Below, in pieces: positions 35,397-46,214 of a DNA stretch of 64,000 nt. The translations under genes were made by a program, and so were the position numbers. The notes under the pieces were generated by a model. That model was given only the letters and a program-made list of their open reading frames with translations, was not told the origin of the DNA and ran no database searches. The stretch is from contig QNQO01002065.1 of assembly GCA_003290165.1 (NCBI GenBank), positions 109,484-173,483 on the forward strand. The letters run 5' to 3'. Numbering within the stretch: the first letter of the stretch is position 1; each line of letters opens with the position of its first letter. This stretch comes from Berberis thunbergii (Eukaryota > Streptophyta > Magnoliopsida > Ranunculales > Berberidaceae).

Positions 35397-36075
35397 TTAG
35401 CGTGGATGAGGTGGTAAAGGATTATGTAGATGTATTCCAGGAGATTTCCGGTCTACCACCCAAAAGAGAAGTCGAATTTTGAATTGACTTGTTGCCAGGG
35501 GCAGCACCAATTTTGAAAACTGCATATCAATTGGCTCCCAAGCAGTTGGATGAGATGAAAGTCCAACTAGAAGAATTACTCCAGAAGGGGTAAGAAATTT
35601 CTCTCGTATCTTTTTATTTATAATAGTTATATGTATGTGCATATTGGTGGTAACTATATGGTTAATCCTTTGAGGTGTGTATACTTAGGTTTATTTGACC
35701 AAGTAATTCTCCATGGGATGCGCCTGCTATCTTTGTTTCTAAGTAGGACGATGCTTTGAGGATGTGTGTCGACTCTAGAAAACTAAATAAGGTGACCATA
35801 AAAAATAAGTACCCTCTTCCACGGATAGATGATTTGTTAGATCAATTGAAAGGGGCGGTTGTATTTTCATAGTTGGATTTGAGGATTGGGTACCATCAGA
35901 TGGATGTTGAAGAGCAGTATTTTTCGGTGTATGGGTTATATGAATTTTCGGTCATGCCCTTTGGATTGACCAATGCTCCTGCTTTCTTTATGGATTTAAT
36001 GAACAATATTTTTCGTACGTACCTTGATAAATTTGTTATCATTTTCATTAATGATATTATGGTATATTCCTGAAA
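35397..36075 (+). pseudogene. Chromovirus reverse transcriptase with a 99-bp GT-AG insert
   Basis: The RT start is recognisable: DVFQEISGLPPKREVEF, then [20 protein letters not shown]. The codons for LLQKG are followed at 35590 by GTAAGAAATTTC... and the reading resumes after ...ATACTTAG at 35688 with FI, a stop, [35 protein letters not shown] and RIDDLLDQL. The palm reads [11 protein letters not shown] and [17 protein letters not shown]. The YxDD-equivalent motif is FINDIMVYS, with the first of the paired Asp changed to Asn, which would abolish polymerase activity. Stops occur at 35480, near 35697, near 35744 and at 35870. Confidence 0.9.
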
Positions 36076-36079
36076 CATG

Positions 36080-36900
36080 GAGGACCATCGAGAACATTTG
36101 AAAGTAGTGTTGCAGACTTTAAGAGATCACAAGCTGTATGCTAAATTTTGTAAGTGCTACTTTTGGGAGAAAGATGTGAGATTTCTTGGGCATGTGATTT
36201 CTAGCGAAGGGATAGAGATCAATCATGACAAAGTTGCAGCAGTTAAATAATGGAAACAACCCACTAATGCCATTGAAATTCGGAGTTTCTTAAGGTTGGC
36301 TGGATACAGGAGGTTTATTGAGAAATTTTCGTTGATTGCAGCACCTTTGAAGAGTCTCACCCAAAAGGATGTTGAGTTTATATGGACTAAGGACTGTGAG
36401 ACTGCATTTCAAGAGTTGAAGCAATGGTTGACTACAACTTCAATTTTAATCATTCCCACTCGTGGCGGGAAGTTAGTGGTGTTTATAGATGCTAGCAGAA
36501 TGGGTTTAGGATGTTTTTGATGCAAGATCAGAAAGTAGTTTCTTACGCTTCTAGGCAGTTAAAGCCGCATGAGAGGCGATATGCTACGCTTAATTTTGAA
36601 TTAGCAGCAGTGGTCTTCGCTTTAAAAATATTGAGACATTATTTGTATGAAGAGAAATTTGAGTTGTTTACTGATAACAAAAGCTTATAGTATCTATTTT
36701 CACAATGGGATTTAAACATGAGGCAGCAAAGGTGGATGGAGTTCATTAGTAGTTATGATTTTGAAATCCTTGACCATCCAGGCAAAGGGAATGTAGTGGG
36801 GGATGCCCTTAGCAGGCAACATAGTGTGTTGACCGCTCTTTATGGTGCAAGAGTGAAAGATTCTCGAGGTTATTGCAGCTCATGATGTTTGACTGTTCCG
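36080..36900 (+). pseudogene. Chromovirus RT thumb/connection and RNase H
   Basis: The thumb region reads HREHLKVVLQTLRDHKLYAK and FLGHVISSEGIEI, then GYRRFIEKFSLIAAPLKSLT. RNase H follows: [14 protein letters not shown], with a frameshift near 36518, then [48 protein letters not shown] and [11 protein letters not shown]. The acidic residues of the active site (D in FIDAS, E in FELAAVV, D in FTDNK, D in VGDALS) are all still visible, but the reading frame is broken. RNase H removes the RNA template during reverse transcription. Confidence 0.85.
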
Positions 36901-36989
36901 CATAGTAGATGAGCTTATGTTTGCAGTTTGACAGTGAAATCTACCCTGATTACTTGAGTCATTTCAGTGCAACACAATGACCCATTTCT

Positions 36990-37840
36990 CATGAACAAAG
37001 TGAATGATTTGATAGTTGATATTTTTGATGACTGCCCTACTGATTGGATCAGTTGACATAGATGGAGGATTGCGATTTCATTGTAGACTTTGCGTACCAG
37101 ATATTTCAGCGTTAAAGAAAGAGATTATGGATGAGGCTCATCGTTCTAAATTTATTATTATTCATCCAGGGGATACGAAGATGTATCACGATTTGAAAAG
37201 AAGTTTTTGGTGGGAAGGCATGAAACGAGATGTTGCGGAATATGTCTCTCACGGTTTCACTTGTCAGCAAGTGAAAGCGGAACACCAGAGGTCATCTGGT
37301 TTATTGCAGCCTCTAGAAATACCCATGTGGAAGTAGGAACACATTTCGATGGATTTTGTTGATGGTTTACCTAGATCTCGGAGGGGTAATGAGTTAATTT
37401 GGGTTATTGTTGACCGTTTGACTAAGTGTGCACATTTTATCTCTGTTGGTGCATCTCGTAATACCGACAAGTTAGCTGCTATGTATATTCAAGAAGTGGA
37501 TAAGGTTGCATGGTGTTCCTATTTCCATTGTGTCAGATAGAGATCCATTGTTTACATTGGCATTTTGGATAAGATTCCAATGTGCTATGGGTACTACCTT
37601 GGCTGTGAGCACTGCGTATCATCCACAGACTGACGGGAAGACTGAGCAGGTAAATCGGATTTTAGAAGATATGTTACGAGCTTGCATCATGGATTTTGGT
37701 GGTAGTTCGGAGGATCATTTACCATTGGTGGAGTTCTCGTACAATAATAGTTATCAATCAAGCATTGGCATGGCACCCTTTGAGGTTTTGTATGGTAGGT
37801 TTGTGCAGATCTCCGAGTTGTTGGGCAGAGGTAGGTGATA
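36990..37840 (+). pseudogene. Chromovirus integrase, zinc-binding and catalytic core
   Basis: The HHCC zinc domain is recognisable (DEAHRSKFIIIHPGDTKMYH, then FWWEGMKRDVAEYVSHGFTC), but the first Cys of the CX2C pair is lost (SHGFTC instead of ..C..C). After a stop at 37336 the core starts EHISMDFVDGLPRSRRGNEL (first Asp). After a frameshift near 37500 it reads PISIVSDRDPLFT (second Asp) and QTDGKTEQVNRILEDMLRAC (Glu), so D,D-35-E is complete in sequence. Integrase would insert the cDNA. The lesions make it inactive. Confidence 0.88.
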
Positions 37841-37849
37841 CAATATTCT

Positions 37850-38390
37850 TGGGACCAGAGATTGTTAGGGAGACTAGAGGGAAGATTGAGATTATTTGGG
37901 GAAGGATAAAAACTGCTCAGAGTAGACATAAAAGCGATGCAGATCAAAAGCAAAAGAGTGAAGTGTTTGCGGTTGGCGATTTAGTTTTTCTCAAAGTGTC
38001 TCCCGTGCGGGGTGTGATGAGATTCGGCAAGAAATGGAAGTTGAGTCCGCGGTATATTGGGCCATTCGAGATTGTCGGATGTGTTTGTCACTTAGCTTAC
38101 AAACTTGCATTGCCGCCCAATTTGTCAATGATTCATGTTGTCTTTCATGTATCGATGTTGAGGAAATGTGTGGAAGACCCAACTCAGATTGTTCAACCTA
38201 CCTCTATTGAATTTAATGAGGATTTGGCTTATACAGTTGGGCCGGTGATGATAATTGATCGTGACGTGAAGCAACTACCACATAAGAAAGTCAACTTGGT
38301 TAAAGTTCAGTGGAGCGAAAAGGAAAACGATGTCACCTGAGAGTTGGAGGACAAAGTAAAGCAGATGCACCCAGAATTATTTGCCTAACC
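37850..38390 (+). pseudogene. Integrase C-terminus with chromodomain
   Basis: The GPY/F module is clear: LVFLKVSPVRGVMRFGKKWK, LSPRYIGPFEIVG and FHVSMLRKCVEDPTQ. The chromodomain follows (MIIDRDVKQLPHKKVNLVKV, then QWSEKENDVT, a TGA at 38338-38340 where the family has Trp, and ELEDKVKQMHPELF). Chromodomains of this class target integration to heterochromatin by reading histone marks, or act by structure. The stop removes the final helix in this copy. Confidence 0.85.
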
Positions 38391-38437
38391 CTTATCCTAC
38401 CGAATCTCGAGACGAAATTCTTTTGAGGTGTGTATAT

Positions 38438-39938
38438 TGTAATACCCGCCAAATCACTTACCAATATAATGTTACTATCTAAGTAATTAATAATATTTTT
38501 TATTGGTAATATTTATTAATTGGTAATAGTTACAAATATTTATATATTTTATGATTTTAATTTAGGACTTAGGTTTAGGTTGGTGATGGGTAAAAGATGA
38601 GTGGTGGTTGTGTTTATCTAAAGAAACCTTAATTAAAAACTCATTTAAAAGAAACCCTAGCCTCCTTTTCTCTATGGATACACACAGAAGAAAAGGAAAA
38701 ACCTATGTAGGAAAAAAAAATGGAGGCGATAAAAGAAGGATTTTTGCTCAAACTTTGGGATTTTCGCAAAAACGATGAGTTCAACTCTATTGCATACTCC
38801 ACTTGTGATTTTGATTACTCCTCCATCTCTACTTTTTTTTTATATAATTGTTGTTGTTTAAGTATTATAATTTATGATGCACTTTTTACAAGTCCTAATA
38901 ATTGATGTATAAAAATAGAACCCGTCTAGGGGGGAGGGGTGGGGTAGGGGGGGGACCGTCCATCCCCCCTGGGATGCGCACTTGAATTTTCAACGCACGC
39001 ATCCCGGGGGGATGGACGACCCCTCACTGTTTTCCTCGCCATTTCCCTCGACATTTAGAATTTTTGATAAAAATATGTTATATGTAAATATCACATGCAT
39101 AAAAATGGAGTTTGGGGGGATTGATATTGTCAGTAATGAAGGTAAAGGTTGTAAGAAATCAAATGAGTTGATTGATGATGGCTGAAAGGGGCGATTCCTA
39201 AAAAAAAAAACTATGTGATGTTGATCATTGTAAAAATAAAAAACTATTGTGATGTTGATCTCTGTAAAAAAAAAAAGGCTATGTGATGTTGATTTCTGTA
39301 AAAAAAAAAAAAAACTTGAATTGATTATAACATGAAAATGTACATGGATTATTTTAGCATGTATTAGGTTAGTGTTGAAGGAAGAAACTAACAGCTCATT
39401 CGAGTATCGAATGAGAACTACATGTCTTCCTTAAGGTGAAATGCATATTTTTTAAAGATACTTAATTGTCTAGTTGTGACATAATTCCTAAGTTTGCTCA
39501 CACCAGTATTAATATACTGACCCGAATTTTGTATTGTTTTACAAATTTGAGTGTGTTTTCAATGAGCGTAGTCCTAGAAACTTATCGGGGTTAATTGGAG
39601 CGCAAGGGAGATATTAGTTGCATGGAGATAGCTGAGGATTCGACACGTTTTGTTAAATCTTGAGTTTATTATTTTTCGTAGGTAATCAGATGTTGGGATT
39701 AGTTATTAATGTTCGAATTCTTAAGTCAGAGATTTATTTGAGAATTGATTAATGAATTTTTTTTATTTATATTGTAGCTTGGGTTAATAATTGTGGACCT
39801 CATTTTAAGAGGAAGGATTTTGAGTAAGGTTATTATTTTATATATTGCCTTATGACTGTACCATTTAATTTGTTCATGTCGTGCCTTGGTTTTTAAACAA
39901 TCTATTAATTTATGCTGTTATAAAATCGGGGCGTGACA
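38438..39938 (+). repeat. 3' LTR of the chromovirus, carrying a 149-bp insertion
   Basis: It aligns end to end with 32151-33649 and ends GGGGCGTGACA. It differs by a 149-bp insertion (38918-39066) with a 9-bp duplication, absent from the 5' LTR, and by shorter A-run repeats near 39200-39315. Confidence 0.9.
38918..39066. mobile_element. Small G-rich hairpin insertion with 9-bp target duplication
   Basis: ATAAAAATA occurs at 38909-38917 and again at 39067-39075, exactly bracketing a block absent from the sister LTR. Inside are four or more G-runs (about 38929-38954, a G-quadruplex candidate). There is also an imperfect inverted repeat: CGTCCATCCCCCCTGGGATG and CGCATCCCGGGGGGATGGAC arms around a loop of about 20 bp. 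Its ends do not form a TIR. A 9-bp duplication suggests Mutator-type or another transposase; the family is unknown. Confidence 0.65.
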
Positions 39939-40082
39939 GAAACCCTACAGCAGTGGCTCAACTTAGCAACAAAGGACAATCCAACATTACAGGAACAATT
40001 TGTCCCTTAGCCTGACAAGACTTCGGGCCCAGCAGAGAAATCATTGCAAACAGGAGCACAACCCCACAACTGTCAGTGGGTG
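39939..40082 (+). other. Short segment of the Tat-like host element between two nested elements
   Basis: 144 bp between the chromovirus and the minus-strand gypsy element. It includes ETLQQWLNLATKDNPTLQEQ in one frame, then a stop. It is the only host-element sequence left between protease and the integrase tail at 48084. Confidence 0.7.
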
Positions 40083-41947
40083 TGTTGCGGGTTTAATCGG
40101 CTTAAATAAACAGGTTAATTTGACTCACTTGTAATAATCGCAAGTGCACGGTGTTTAACTGGTAGATAACGGCAAGTACGGGTCGATCCTACAAGGAAAG
40201 TTGATGCAATTGAATTTTAGATTTTATCTAAACTAATTTACAGAAAAATGGGGTTACAGTGTTTTTAAAACTAAACTAAAAATAAATTAAAAATAAGAAA
40301 AATAAAATAAAAGGAAAAGATGGATGAGATGGATTTTGTGGGGTTTGGACTCACCGATGAGTTAGCAAATATATTTAAATCTAAATTACTGAAATTATAA
40401 ACGAGAAGCTTTAGGGATGAGGATCCCTTGCTTGCACCGAAGATGTGATCATTAAAATCAAATTCCAATCATTTCAAGTTTCTGTCAAACATTAACAATT
40501 TATCCTAACAAATAAACTTTTACCAATCATTAAGTATCTTTTTTAGGCACACTTAATCAAAGTTTAAGCTTAATAGATTTTAGCACATGCTTTGAATATT
40601 GATAAAATGTGAATCTAACTACTAAACATATCAAGTTTTAATCGAACATGAAAGGTGAAAGCAATTTATCAAATTTCTGAAATAAACTGTAATTAACAAT
40701 TAAGCATTTAAGTCAGTAAAATAAATTATACAACCCTTTTGGTTTGTCGCCGCCTCGGTGCGGTGGTACTCAGCAGATCAGCAGATTACAAATTGCGCTA
40801 GGTCCAGTGGGGTGGTTCATCACATTTCTAGGGTGTCAATAACGTCATCATCAACCCAGTCGGGGTGCTCTTATGCGCTACGGGGTGCCAGTAGCGCTCC
40901 TCTCTCTTATGTGGTCGTACATAGTTAAAGGTGGAGTGCAGATAGCACCCCAACCTTTCTCATTCGATTTGAACCGAGAGATAGGCGGGAAACGCACAGG
41001 AGATCTTCAGGCTGTTGCGGGTTCTGTGGGAGGGCGGTTGAGCGTGTGGTAGGACGTTGGATGGCGGAGGGGAAGACGGTGGGATTGTTCCGCGTGCGTG
41101 GTACTGCGCCGGTCGACTGTTGCGTGCTATTCGGTTGCAGTTGAGGGTGGCTGCGTGTTGTCTGTCCAGCTGTGCGTGCTGTTCGGCTGTGCGTGCTGTC
41201 CGGCTGTGCGTGTTGTTCGGCTCTGCGTGCTGTTCGGCTGTGCGTATGGTGTGGATAGTGATGAGAATCACTGTGTGAGAAAGAAAGAAACAGGGAGTCA
41301 TGCTCCGATGCTGGTGGTCTCTGTGTGGCGTGATGGAATAGGGAGAAGGAGGGGAATGCAATGAGAAAATAGGGAGTGTTGTGCGAGGTTTGTATAGGTG
41401 GATGATGGTGGTGGCAAAGTGAAGATGGTCTGGACAGAGAGGGAGTGAGAGATGGATGGTGATGAGATCGGTGTGATGAAAATCACTTTGTAAAGGAAGG
41501 AGGATTTGTTTTTTTGCTATTGAGGCTTGATTTCCTTCTCCTCCTTCCCTTTCACATTCATTTTCTATTATATTTATAGATAATGAACAAAATGAATAGA
41601 GATGAGATAAAGGGATGATTCATGGAGTGAATCAAGGTAAAATCAAATCTGGATATGGGATAATTGGGAGAATATTCTTTGGGTTTGATTGGGTTTGGCA
41701 TTGGGTTTTGGTTTAAGGGTTTAAGGGTTTGATTTTAGGTTTGGTTTTGAGTTTAGGTTATTTTCAACTCCACTTCCTCTGAAGTCACCGTATGAGATTT
41801 GTTCATTGCATTTTTCTCTGATTTCTTCATTACACCTCCACATTCTACAAAATCACAAAAATTTAATAATTAAATTAAAATAAGATAAAAATAAGGATTA
41901 ACAAAAATATAATAAGAGGTAATAATGTTATAATTATGTGATTATCA
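40083..41947 (-). repeat. 3' LTR (left copy) of the non-autonomous gypsy element
   Basis: On the plus strand it begins TGTTGCGGGTTTAATCGGC and ends GTGATTATCA. It contains a 17-bp minisatellite (41171-41238) missing from the right LTR. Open frames at 41057-41364 and 40960-41361 come from this repeat and have no coding signal. Confidence 0.9.
41171..41248. repeat. 17-bp minisatellite in one LTR
   Basis: Four full copies and a partial copy of TGTGCGTGCTGTTCGGC (starts at 41171, 41188, 41205, 41222 and 41239) with one or two changes each. The right LTR has only about one unit in this place. Confidence 0.85.
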
Positions 41948-41959
41948 AATACCCCCAAA
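41948..41959 (-). other. Polypurine tract of the non-autonomous gypsy element
   Basis: The minus strand reads TTTGGGGGTATT immediately before the LTR start TGATAATCAC. It would prime plus-strand DNA synthesis and fixes the orientation together with the PBS. Confidence 0.65.
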
Positions 41960-43966
41960 CATATATTTTGCTAGTCCTCGAGCAAAACAAAGAAAAGAAA
42001 ACCACAAATAAAATCCTAACTCACTTTCCCAGGAATCGTCGATTGAACTTACCTTTGAAAAAGTGCAACAAGGCTTTGAACCCCTAGATTACCTCTAGGG
42101 GACGAGTTATAGTCTCGTGAGGGTTTCCAGAAAACGTTACCCACAAACATTACTGACTCAACAAAACTTGGTGAAACAGTGTTTATCGTAAAACTTCAAG
42201 ATATGCAAGAAACCAACAATGTCATTTTCGTGTATCAACAAATCTCCAAATAATTTAATATTCTCCAAAAGTTAGAAAAAAATTCATAATCATCCTCAAC
42301 TCAATGTGTGTGTGTGAAAAGCACTGTCAACATAACTTTTCATTTCAAAGTAAAATAATGACTAAATCTCCTGTAGAAAGTTTGTTTTGACTTCAAACCT
42401 CTCATGTCACTCACAATAAAGCACTCAGAGATTTGGTATGTCACGTAGTTTATATGTGAGGAAAGAGAAAATAATGCAAAACAATCATCTCACATATAGT
42501 ATTATGAAGAACGAACTTTTCAAGAATGGAATGAACATGATCTCATGGACAAGAATATCAATTACTTTTGGGAATGTTGAATCAAACACCAAAGGTCTTG
42601 GTTATTAAATCTCCACATCTAGGGAACCAACCTTTACCTAAGATCAACTAGGACTTTGTTGGATTGTAACGGGGCTTGGGTAATGGTTAATAAGGAATGT
42701 CAAAGGATCCTAACAAAAATTTCTAGGAATGTATACACCCATTCAACGAACAATTTGGGTTGTCAAGAATAAACCAATGTTGCTCACCATCAATGTTTTC
42801 TTCATTTTCACATCTTTATCCTCATTCAAGAATCATTTTTTTGCTTCAAATAGAGGATTTATGAAATATCTCATATTTTGCTCTTTAATGCCCTTTTTAC
42901 ACCAAGTATATCCATCCATACACATTCCCAGAAAAGTCGGGTAAAGGTTAATGGGTTAACAAATAAAAGTTATTCTAAGGCTCAAAGGGCTACAAAAAGG
43001 TTAATGTTATGGGCAAGTTAAAAAGCTAGTAGTTAATGGTCTAAAGAAAGAAAAGGAAAAAAAAATGCCTAGATCATTTCCTAAATTCGAGTTAGTATTA
43101 TGACATCTCAATTGAATAAGCAAAGAAGTTCTAGTGTAATAATTCAATTTTGATGTCATTCCCAAAGCAATTGATCTGAAAAATGAGAATAATGAGATCA
43201 TCAACGAGATAATACGGACTCAAGAAAAATCAGAGTTTATGTATTACCCTCGAAAAAATAGAAAGGTTCAAAACTTTCAAGGTTAAGTCTCCACTATTAT
43301 TCTAAGGTTTTCTAGTATATACTTCACTCATCAACTTCAAGTTATGCTAACATGGCTCATGGTGCAAAGATAATCGAGTTGAAAAATCTTATGAACTAGA
43401 TCTAACTTAAGGATCATACTAAACTTTCAGTCTTTATCAATATACCAACATGTCAAGTTGGTTTGCATTTTCTTGAGCATAAAACATTTAAAATATATTT
43501 TCACAATCGCAAAAGACCAAGTTTTCTTGACAGAAAAACACAATTTTTTAATTTTTTTAAGAATAAGAAAAGAAAACACAACAAAAAATTCACCGACTCA
43601 TGAACCCTACCCCCAAACATTGTCCTCAATGTTTAACAAAATAATTTTGACAAATGAATGAAATAAGTACATGAGATGAGGTTAGAACAGTATTACCGTG
43701 GTGAAGATTTTACCAATTCTCACAAGTAATCCACCGATGAGAGCTCAGAGACAAAAGAATTGTGGATTAGTTAATAGAGATAGATAAAATACACACTCAA
43801 CATGCACTTTTACAACAAAAGTTGGGTTGCCTCCCAGTAGCGCTTGGTTTAACGTCATCAGCCCAATAAATATTCTTCCTAAAAAATGGTGTATCGAAAA
43901 ATGGAGAGGAAGAACATGACAAACACTTAGTCCATGGTCGTATTCAATAACCTGAACAGTTGAGGA

Positions 43967-44941
43967 TCAGTCCACCCAAATAGAGCAATCACATGGGGCA
44001 CCAAATACACAAAAATCCCAAAAGTGACCAGTAGTCATACACAATAGAGGATTCTTGCAAGCTCCAAAAAAGGAACATCCTAGGTCTGGTTCCAAATCAG
44101 CAGATTGAATAATTTTTACAACAGGATGGAGAAAACTGAAATCCTCACTACAGAACAAGGGATCGGTGAAAGTAGCCTCAATAAATGGGAATGTGATGCA
44201 AGTAGATGAGACGATGGATATATCAGGTGGTACAGCCTCATCACATGAATCACATAGAGATATTGGTCTAGACAACTCAATGACACCCATATTAGGCATT
44301 TCTACCTGATTTTCAACCAGTTTTTCATTTTTAAGGGTAGTAATGCATTGGACATCTTCATCATCTGGCTCAGATGTGCCACTAATTTTGAATTGACCCT
44401 TTTGTTTTAAAATAGGTTGATTAGGGAATTTTTCTGACTCTATCTCACGAAGTGACTCAGCTATCTGACTCACAGTCATCTCAGGTTTTCGGGTAGCTTG
44501 GGAGTTTTGTTGAGAAATAACTGTCAATTCTGTAATATTCTGAAAATTTTGCTCAAGCATTTCTCCTGTTCGCTCTATAAAAAGGTTCAAAATATCCTCT
44601 AACCTTGATGTGTTGGAGGGAGGAACAACTTGATGAAATTGAGACTCATTATCAGGAATGAAAGCTTGAGAAGTCTGAGGAGTGTCTAGAGGGCCTTCAT
44701 GGTACTGACCATGAGCCCATGAGAAGTCAGGATGATAGGCTAGACCTGGGTTGTAATAATCTAAATATGGATCATAATCAGGTCGTCGCATGTCATAAAA
44801 TGAATTGACTTGCTCGAAAAAGTAGGCTGGATAATCCCTTGTGTTCAATTTTTTTTTAAAATCACTAAATCTAAAAATATACACAAACTCACACGCAATC
44901 AACAACCAATAAATGCACAAGAAACATGCCTCCCTAAGCAA
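43967..44941 (-). CDS. gag-like ORF of the non-autonomous gypsy element
   Basis: Uninterrupted frame of 324 codons. The first ATG gives a hydrophobic start that may be upstream sequence; MRRPDYDPYLDYYNPG (near 44792) is a likelier start. It is Tyr/Asp/Pro-rich at first, then RLEDILNLFIERTGEMLEQN, QIAESLREIESEKFPNQP and DVQCITTLKNEKLVENQVEM. The last resembles the 'TLRSGK'-type tail of Athila/Tat gag proteins. The capsid core and zinc knuckle are absent, so it is a C-terminal gag derivative. It is the only plausible protein of the element, and it is open despite the age of the surrounding elements. Confidence 0.6.
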   Translation of the reverse strand: MLREACFLCIYWLLIACEFVYIFRFSDFKKKLNTRDYPAYFFEQVNSFYDMRRPDYDPYLDYYNPGLAYHPDFSWAHGQYHEGPLDTPQTSQAFIPDNESQFHQVVPPSNTSRLEDILNLFIERTGEMLEQNFQNITELTVISQQNSQATRKPEMTVSQIAESLREIESEKFPNQPILKQKGQFKISGTSEPDDEDVQCITTLKNEKLVENQVEMPNMGVIELSRPISLCDSCDEAVPPDISIVSSTCITFPFIEATFTDPLFCSEDFSFLHPVVKIIQSADLEPDLGCSFFGACKNPLLCMTTGHFWDFCVFGAPCDCSIWVD

Positions 44942-46190
44942 TCCACGTTTTTGAGATCAATTATCTTTTTATCTTTGGGGGACAATTATTTCTTATGTAA
45001 TCTTTATGACAGAGCAATGGGTGCTACAAGTTGATCCTAAGAGTGTACACTTTACACCGCAAAGTTCAAAATCAGTAGGCTAGAGTTTTGTTTCAAAGAA
45101 ACCAGATTATCGCACAAGAAAAGGAGGTCATAATAGTCCAATTAAGTACTTCCTTGTGCTACCGCTCAGTAAGCCAATAGATGTGAGAACGATGTGACGT
45201 TAGATGTACACTTGAGGCTTGTATTCCTAACCAAAATTGTTGGTTACACCAATTATTTATGTGGATCGTAGCTTACTTATGACTCAGCGTACCGGGTAAA
45301 TTACCCTTGTGGCAGTGACCTATCGGATTTCATTGAATGATTATACCCATTGTCACTTTTAGCTTTGGTCAAACACAAAACTTATTGGATTCACTTTGGT
45401 CTTGGTTGTCTTATGAACACCGTACCTAAAAGATGGCTCTATCTAACTTGCTAATTGATTTTAATTATGTTTGGCTATTGGTTGCACACAGCTGGAGTGA
45501 TGAGTTGGGGATATCAAGTACCACCAGTTTCTATTTAGAAGCTGGGTCTGCTTATTATGAATTACTAAAGTTTAACATCCACAATTATAGAAATTAAACA
45601 AGCAACACACAATTGCAAACAATTACATAAAGAACCTGGTCACTAATATGTTGTGTGAGTTAAAAGTACTTATAGTCTACGCATTCATCTCTGCACAAAG
45701 AGTTAGCACAATTAAAAAAAATGTCCGACTTCTTTTTATCCATTTCAATTAGCACACAAGCATATGCAATCAAATTACTGGTCTTGGTCTTAGAAGTTGG
45801 ATTTCTAAATCATAAAAAATTATTGGGTAACAATTAAAATTGTTTTCCTATAATTTATTTTGACTTGAAAAAGTTTGGGTTTTTTTTAGGTGATTAAAAA
45901 TGGAAAACAATAGAGTTTACAAAAATTATTACACCACACAATCGTAAAACGAGGTGAAAATAAAATTAAAACTCTCCTCACAAAAAATAAAATTTAATTA
46001 AAATTTGCTAGATGTTTGGAGGATCGTCCAATTTCCTCGAGAAGCGTGTATTCTGCAAAATCAAACAAATAACACGAAATGAGTGTAAAAAGAACTTAAC
46101 AAAATAAAAATAAAAATAAATTTTGTTTTTTTTTCTAAATTTTTTTTAAATTAGTGAAAATAAATCTTAAATTCAATTACACCACTACCT

Positions 46191-46208
46191 TCCCCGGCAA
46201 CGGCGTCA
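46191..46208 (-). other. Primer binding site complementary to tRNA-Asp
   Basis: The minus strand reads TGACGCCGTTGCCGGGGA. Plant tRNA-Asp ends in ...CCCCGGCAACGGCGCCA, so all but one base pair. It lies six bases inside the right LTR, which is therefore the 5' LTR. Confidence 0.85.
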
Positions 46209-46214
46209 AAAACT

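Larger units (their letters stand above)
32151..39938 (+). mobile_element. Ty3/gypsy chromovirus (Tekay/Del-like), complete but defective
   Basis: Two LTRs of about 1.5 kb (32151-33649 and 38438-39938) enclose PBS, gag, protease, RT, RNase H, integrase and a C-terminal chromodomain, in the standard Ty3/gypsy order. The initiator-Met-tRNA PBS and the chromodomain place it among chromoviruses. The flanks AAGAC and GAAAC match at 3 of 5 positions, so the duplication is decayed or the edge is off by a base. Many stops and frameshifts show it is dead. It lies in the Tat-like element between protease and the next nested insertion. Confidence 0.9.

Noticed and set aside
40960..41364. Overlapping open frames on both strands in the left LTR
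   Set aside because: They lie in the GC-rich part of an LTR and depend on the 17-bp minisatellite; the other LTR does not keep the frames.
46191..46208. A tRNA gene end (resembles the 3' end of tRNA-Asp)
   Set aside because: Only the 18-base 3' segment is present and it sits next to an LTR on the expected strand, so it is a primer binding site.
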